64,000 nt of DNA, taken from positions 137,848-201,847 of the forward strand of contig DATLOZ010000027.1 of assembly GCA_035535995.1 (NCBI GenBank), given 5' to 3'. Every line of letters starts with the position of its first letter. Positions within the stretch are counted from its first letter, which is position 1. Below, piece after piece: positions 60,953 through 64,000 of this stretch. This DNA comes from JANYCO01 sp035535995. Lineage in GTDB: Bacteria > Bacteroidota > Bacteroidia > Cytophagales > Cytophagaceae. The position numbers were made by a program, and so were the translations under genes. Below the pieces are notes generated by a model, which worked only from the letters and a program-made list of their open reading frames with translations, did not search any database and had not been told where the DNA came from.

Positions 60953-61131
60953 AGTCGTAAGGTTTAGGAATGGAAAATGTATTTTCTATAAGATAAATGA
61001 AAAAAGAACTAATTATAAAAAATCAGAATGGTTTTTCTGGTATAAATAAAATATGTGCAATTTTTTGTCAGAATAATCAGAATTTTAGAATTAAAGAATA
61101 AACAGAGTAAGAAATGAAACAAATTATTACC

Positions 61132-61189
61132 GTTCATGATGGCGTCCTCGCTAGCATGAACTTTTTTGTTGGCGAAGACGCCAACAAAA
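61132..61189. promoter_or_regulatory. Two adjacent, alternatively pairing hairpins between pruA and the P-II gene
   Basis: Hairpin 1: GTTCATG...CATGAAC (61132-61161) followed by TTTTTT on the plus strand. Hairpin 2: GTTGGCG AAGA CGCCAAC (61168-61185). In addition GGCGTC (61141-61146) can pair with GACGCC (61177-61182), which would exclude both. This arrangement is typical of an attenuator or a small RNA with its own terminator. The strand and the regulated gene are not clear; no riboswitch family is recognised. Confidence 0.5.
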
Positions 61190-61225
61190 TGGAGATTTAA
61201 TCCAGTGGATCCTGGTTCAGACAAT

Positions 61226-62839
61226 TTACTCCATGAACGGATAACGATAATCCCCCGGCGGATTTAAATTCTTCTTGATCGTTCTTGGGTTCACCCATCG
61301 CAACATGTTAAATACTGCGCCCGCTTTATCATTGGTACCTGAGGCTCTTGCTCCTCCGAATGGTTGTTGGTTTACAACGGCTCCGGTTGGTTTGTCGTTG
61401 ATGTAAAAATTTCCCGCGGCGTTGATCAATTTTGTTTTTGCTAATTGTATTGCTTTTGCATCTTCTGCAAATACAGCGCCAGTAAGGGCATAAGGAGAGG
61501 TTTGGTCTACCAGCTCCAATGTTTTTTCATACTCCTCATCTTTGTAAACATAAATACTCAACACCGGCCCAAAAATTTCTTCCCGCATTGATTTATAATT
61601 TGGATCACTTACAAGAATGATAGTCGGCTCAATGAAGTAGCCGGAAGTCTTATCATATTTCCCTCCCCAGATAATTTCCGCCTGCGGATCCGCGACAGCA
61701 TCCCGGATATACGAGGCAATGCGGTCAAAAGCTCTTTCGTCGATGACGGCATTTACGAAATTGGAGAGATCTTCCACCGGACCCATTTTAATAGTTTTAA
61801 GATCCTCTATCATTAATTCTTTTACAGCAGGCCAAATACTTGCAGGAATATAGGCACGGGAAGCAGCCGAACATTTTTGCCCCTGGTATTCAAACGCGCC
61901 ACGGATAAGGGCTGTAGCGAGCTCTTTTATTTTTGCAGAAGGATGAGCGATCACAAAATCTTTTCCTCCTGTTTCGCCTACAATTTTTGGAAAGGATCTA
62001 TAGATCGAAAGATGATCGGCAATTGTTTTCCAAAGTTGTCGAAACACCCCGGTGCTGCCTGTGAAATGCAAACCGGCAAAATCAGGATGTTTAAAAATCA
62101 CTTCGCCTGCTACAGAACCGTCCACATAAATCAGATTGATTACGCCTGGCGGTAAACCAGCTTCGAGAAATATTTCCATCAGGATCTGTGCAGAATAAAT
62201 TTGTGTGTAAGCAGGTTTCCAGATCACGGTATTCCCCGCCAGTGCAGGCGCTGCGGGCAGGTTGCCTGCGATAGCAGTGAAGTTGAAAGGAGTGATCGCG
62301 AATACAAAACCTTCGAGCGGCCGGTATTCCAGTTCGTTTTGAATCTCTTCAGGAGAATAAGGCTGGATCTTTTGGATATCGTACAAGTATTGAACATTGA
62401 AGCGAAGAAAATCGATCATCTCGCAGGCAGAATCGATCTCGGCCTGGTAGGCATTTTTGGATTGTCCGAGCATCGTAGCAGCATTGAGCTTTGCACGGTA
62501 TTTGCCGGCGATCAGGTCGGCGGCTTTTTTGAAAATTTTTGCTCGTTCTTCCAACGGTTTGCTGCTCCAGCCTTTCTTGGCTTGCAGCGCTGCTTCTATC
62601 GCCATGGATACATGCGTAGCATCGCCTTCGCTGAAATAGCCAAGCAGGTGCTGATGGTCGTGTGGCGGAGACAGTTTGACTTTTTTATTAGTATGGATCT
62701 TTTGATCACCGATATACATGGGGATTTCGATCACCTGGCTGCGTGCCTCTTGCAGTGCGAGTTCCAGCGCAAGCCGTTCGGGAGCACCTGGTTTATAATT
62801 CAGCACGGGTTCATTGATCGTGGTATTCGGATCGTTCAT
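61226..62839 (-). CDS. pruA: 1-pyrroline-5-carboxylate dehydrogenase
   Basis: Oxidises pyrroline-5-carboxylate/glutamate semialdehyde to glutamate with NAD+, the second step of proline breakdown. The 537-residue aldehyde dehydrogenase has the glycine-rich NAD loop FTGSTGVF (near 260), catalytic Glu in VGETGGKD (near 290), and the catalytic Cys in QGQKCSAAS (near 325). C-terminal NPRTIKKNLNPPGDYRYPFME is family-typical. A TATTTTG element lies about 30 bases upstream. The PutA-type proline dehydrogenase is not in the window. Confidence 0.96.
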   Translation of the reverse strand: MNDPNTTINEPVLNYKPGAPERLALELALQEARSQVIEIPMYIGDQKIHTNKKVKLSPPHDHQHLLGYFSEGDATHVSMAIEAALQAKKGWSSKPLEERAKIFKKAADLIAGKYRAKLNAATMLGQSKNAYQAEIDSACEMIDFLRFNVQYLYDIQKIQPYSPEEIQNELEYRPLEGFVFAITPFNFTAIAGNLPAAPALAGNTVIWKPAYTQIYSAQILMEIFLEAGLPPGVINLIYVDGSVAGEVIFKHPDFAGLHFTGSTGVFRQLWKTIADHLSIYRSFPKIVGETGGKDFVIAHPSAKIKELATALIRGAFEYQGQKCSAASRAYIPASIWPAVKELMIEDLKTIKMGPVEDLSNFVNAVIDERAFDRIASYIRDAVADPQAEIIWGGKYDKTSGYFIEPTIILVSDPNYKSMREEIFGPVLSIYVYKDEEYEKTLELVDQTSPYALTGAVFAEDAKAIQLAKTKLINAAGNFYINDKPTGAVVNQQPFGGARASGTNDKAGAVFNMLRWVNPRTIKKNLNPPGDYRYPFME

Positions 62840-62881
62840 CGTAGTCAGTTTTTTAGATAAATTAATTTACAAAATATTTCT

Positions 62882-62900
62882 GGATGATGCCAGATAAGTT
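62882..62900. repeat. Single-arm fragment of heptamer family A
   Basis: TGATGCC and AGATAAG words in 7-base phase, upstream of pruA. Only one degraded arm remains. Confidence 0.35.
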
Positions 62901-62922
62901 ATTGTTAAGATGTTTGTGTTTA

Positions 62923-63840
62923 TTATTCCACTATAAGATATTCTGCCATTTTACTATAGCTTTCTTCAGTCATGGAATGGATCTCCTTCAACTGTTCCAC
63001 TTTGCTAAAATTTCCATGCTGTGTTCTATAAGCGATAATCACCCGTGAAAATTTTTTACCAATATAGGGATGAAAAAAAAGCTCGCGTTCGTCGGTACTA
63101 TTTAATCGGATCTTACGAGGTACAAAATTTTCAGTAATGTAAGCATGGTTATTCAGTTCTTGCAGTGCGAGGCTATCGAGTCCGTACACTTCTTTTAGCT
63201 GTTCCATTCTAATATAACCGCCCAATTTATTTTTATACTTCAAAATTCTTGAAGCAAAAGCCGGGCCGATCCCTCTCAATGTCACCAACTGAATAGAATC
63301 TGCTAAGTTGAGATCAAATCGCACAAATTTATTTTTTTCTTGTTTCGATACTGATTTACGATCCAGGTTATGATCCACTTTTGAAAGTAGGAGAAGCGGT
63401 GCTATTTTAAGATAAATTTTTTCCGATAAGCCGTATATTTTTCTTAGATCTTCTTTGCTTTTGAAACGCCCGCCCTTGCTGCGAAATTTCACTATCCTGG
63501 CTGCTACAAATTTAGGTACTCCGGCGTTGATCATTTCTTCTTCCTTTGCTGTATTCGGATCAAAAGCGGTTAACAATAATTCTTTTTTTTGATCAAGCAC
63601 GGAAACCGAAACTGTATGCGGAATTTCTTTTTGTTGCTCCATCTGCAAAACTAAACTATCAAGAATTTCCCGGTCTCTAAGCATGGAAGTTTCATCAGAA
63701 GCGGAGGAGAGCAATGAACGACCAATTACAGGAACAAAAATAAAAACAAAGATCAGCAAGCAGAGTGCAATAAAACCGTTTGTTTCTTTGTGACTTAAAT
63801 TAAAATAAAGCGCAATGGATTTTTTTAGTTTGTGTAGCAT
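62923..63840 (-). CDS. Membrane-anchored helix-hairpin-helix protein (ComEA-like)
   Basis: A 305-residue protein with an N-terminal membrane helix (about 20-40) and three consecutive helix-hairpin-helix pairs: DPNTAKEEEMINAGVPKFVAARIVKFRSKGGRF, DLNLADSIQLVTLRGIGPAFASRILKYKNKLGGY and RLNSTDERELFFHPYIGKKFSRVIIAYRTQHGNF. ComEA-like proteins bind DNA outside the inner membrane during uptake; here the number of HhH copies is higher than in ComEA. No competence genes are adjacent, so a role in DNA uptake is plausible but not shown. Confidence 0.8.
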   Translation of the reverse strand: MLHKLKKSIALYFNLSHKETNGFIALCLLIFVFIFVPVIGRSLLSSASDETSMLRDREILDSLVLQMEQQKEIPHTVSVSVLDQKKELLLTAFDPNTAKEEEMINAGVPKFVAARIVKFRSKGGRFKSKEDLRKIYGLSEKIYLKIAPLLLLSKVDHNLDRKSVSKQEKNKFVRFDLNLADSIQLVTLRGIGPAFASRILKYKNKLGGYIRMEQLKEVYGLDSLALQELNNHAYITENFVPRKIRLNSTDERELFFHPYIGKKFSRVIIAYRTQHGNFSKVEQLKEIHSMTEESYSKMAEYLIVE

Positions 63841-64000
63841 AGATTAATAATTAGAGTTAAAAAATATATAAAAAAATGTTTTTTCTACTGTAGTCGCTCG
63901 CGTTTTCGCGAATGACAAATATTATTGCAAGGCGTCTCGCCCGTGCATATGGGAGCTATTTATAGTGCAGGTATTCCAATTTGTAAATTTAGAGATAATA
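63841..64000. other. Terminal 160 bases, no gene seen
   Basis: AT-rich upstream region of the helix-hairpin-helix gene with a short CTCGCG...CGCGAA hairpin near 63898-63911. I see no further gene before the window edge. Confidence 0.4.

Noticed and set aside
61114..61200. 28-codon ORF overlapping the paired hairpins
   Set aside because: No promoter was identified and the sequence is constrained by the hairpins, so an accidental frame is more likely.
1..64000. tRNA, rRNA or known riboswitch
   Set aside because: No tRNA-like cloverleaf, rRNA segment or recognisable aptamer was found on either strand by reading; a covariance-model search would be decisive.

Overview
The window looks like a chromosomal segment of a free-living Bacteroidota bacterium, most likely in the Cytophagia/Cytophagales range. 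The evidence is: a 1590-residue secreted protein with a type IX secretion C-terminal sorting domain; a SusC-like TonB receptor with an N-terminal carboxypeptidase-regulatory domain; the Bacteroidota gene order bamD-rpoZ-coaBC-DUF4835 and DUF1599/folP/cdaA; a LuxE-like acyl-protein synthetase; and promoters of the TAnnTTTG type instead of TATAAT. DNA is moderately AT-rich, genes are densely packed, and I see no rRNA, tRNA, CRISPR array or complete insertion sequence. The genus cannot be fixed from the sequence alone.

Layout. 1-4.2 kb: metG (3' part outside the window) divergent from bipA, then a SemiSWEET transporter. 4.4-9.2 kb: the large T9SS cargo protein. 9.2-13.4 kb: an alpha/beta hydrolase convergent with the bamD-rpoZ-coaBC-DUF4835 operon. 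13.6-17.5 kb: a GNAT-nitrilase fusion, a TerB-like protein and guaA. 17.5-22.2 kb: a type III restriction-modification island (mod-res) with a divergent XRE regulator and strong operator-like palindromes. 22.3-29.2 kb: smpB, hemE, a DUF218 lipoprotein, an RsbU/STAS/RsbW partner-switching operon and guaB. 29.5-36.7 kb: an Rrf2 regulator, a TonB receptor paired with an SGNH-like lipoprotein that has lost its catalytic Ser and His, and a sodium:solute symporter. 36.8-42.6 kb: accessory genes (fatty acid hydroxylase, hydrolase, free-standing transposase-type zinc ribbon, SDR, a 32-residue hexa-cysteine micropeptide, a PhyH dioxygenase, pirin). 42.7-54 kb: a lone OppB permease, DUF1599, folP, cdaA, pheT, an epimerase, a VOC protein, a PAS protein with a decayed LuxR domain, then a coiled-coil protein, zapA and rny. 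54-64 kb: a small repeat protein, a PagL-like enzyme, a DUF2807 lipoprotein, a LuxE-like protein, DUF58, PhoH, P-II, pruA and a helix-hairpin-helix membrane protein.

The most unusual feature is a set of intergenic repeats built on degenerate 7-base units. At least six word families (called A to F here) share the 7-base phase. The A and B copies are mostly arranged as two complementary arms that can fold into long imperfect hairpins. They lie in convergent, tandem and divergent gaps, so they are not simply terminators. The second is the micropeptide ending in six cysteines, preceded by a textbook Bacteroidota promoter (TTG, 19 bases, TAACTTTG) and followed 35 bases later by a PhyH dioxygenase gene; it resembles a cysteine-sensing leader peptide.

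Several genes (guaA, hemE and a 58-residue conserved small protein) have the -7 element exactly four bases before the ATG, which predicts leaderless mRNAs. Several others (rpoZ, folP, a lipoprotein gene and DUF58) appear to start with TTG. All functional calls are from reading the sequence; no database search was run.
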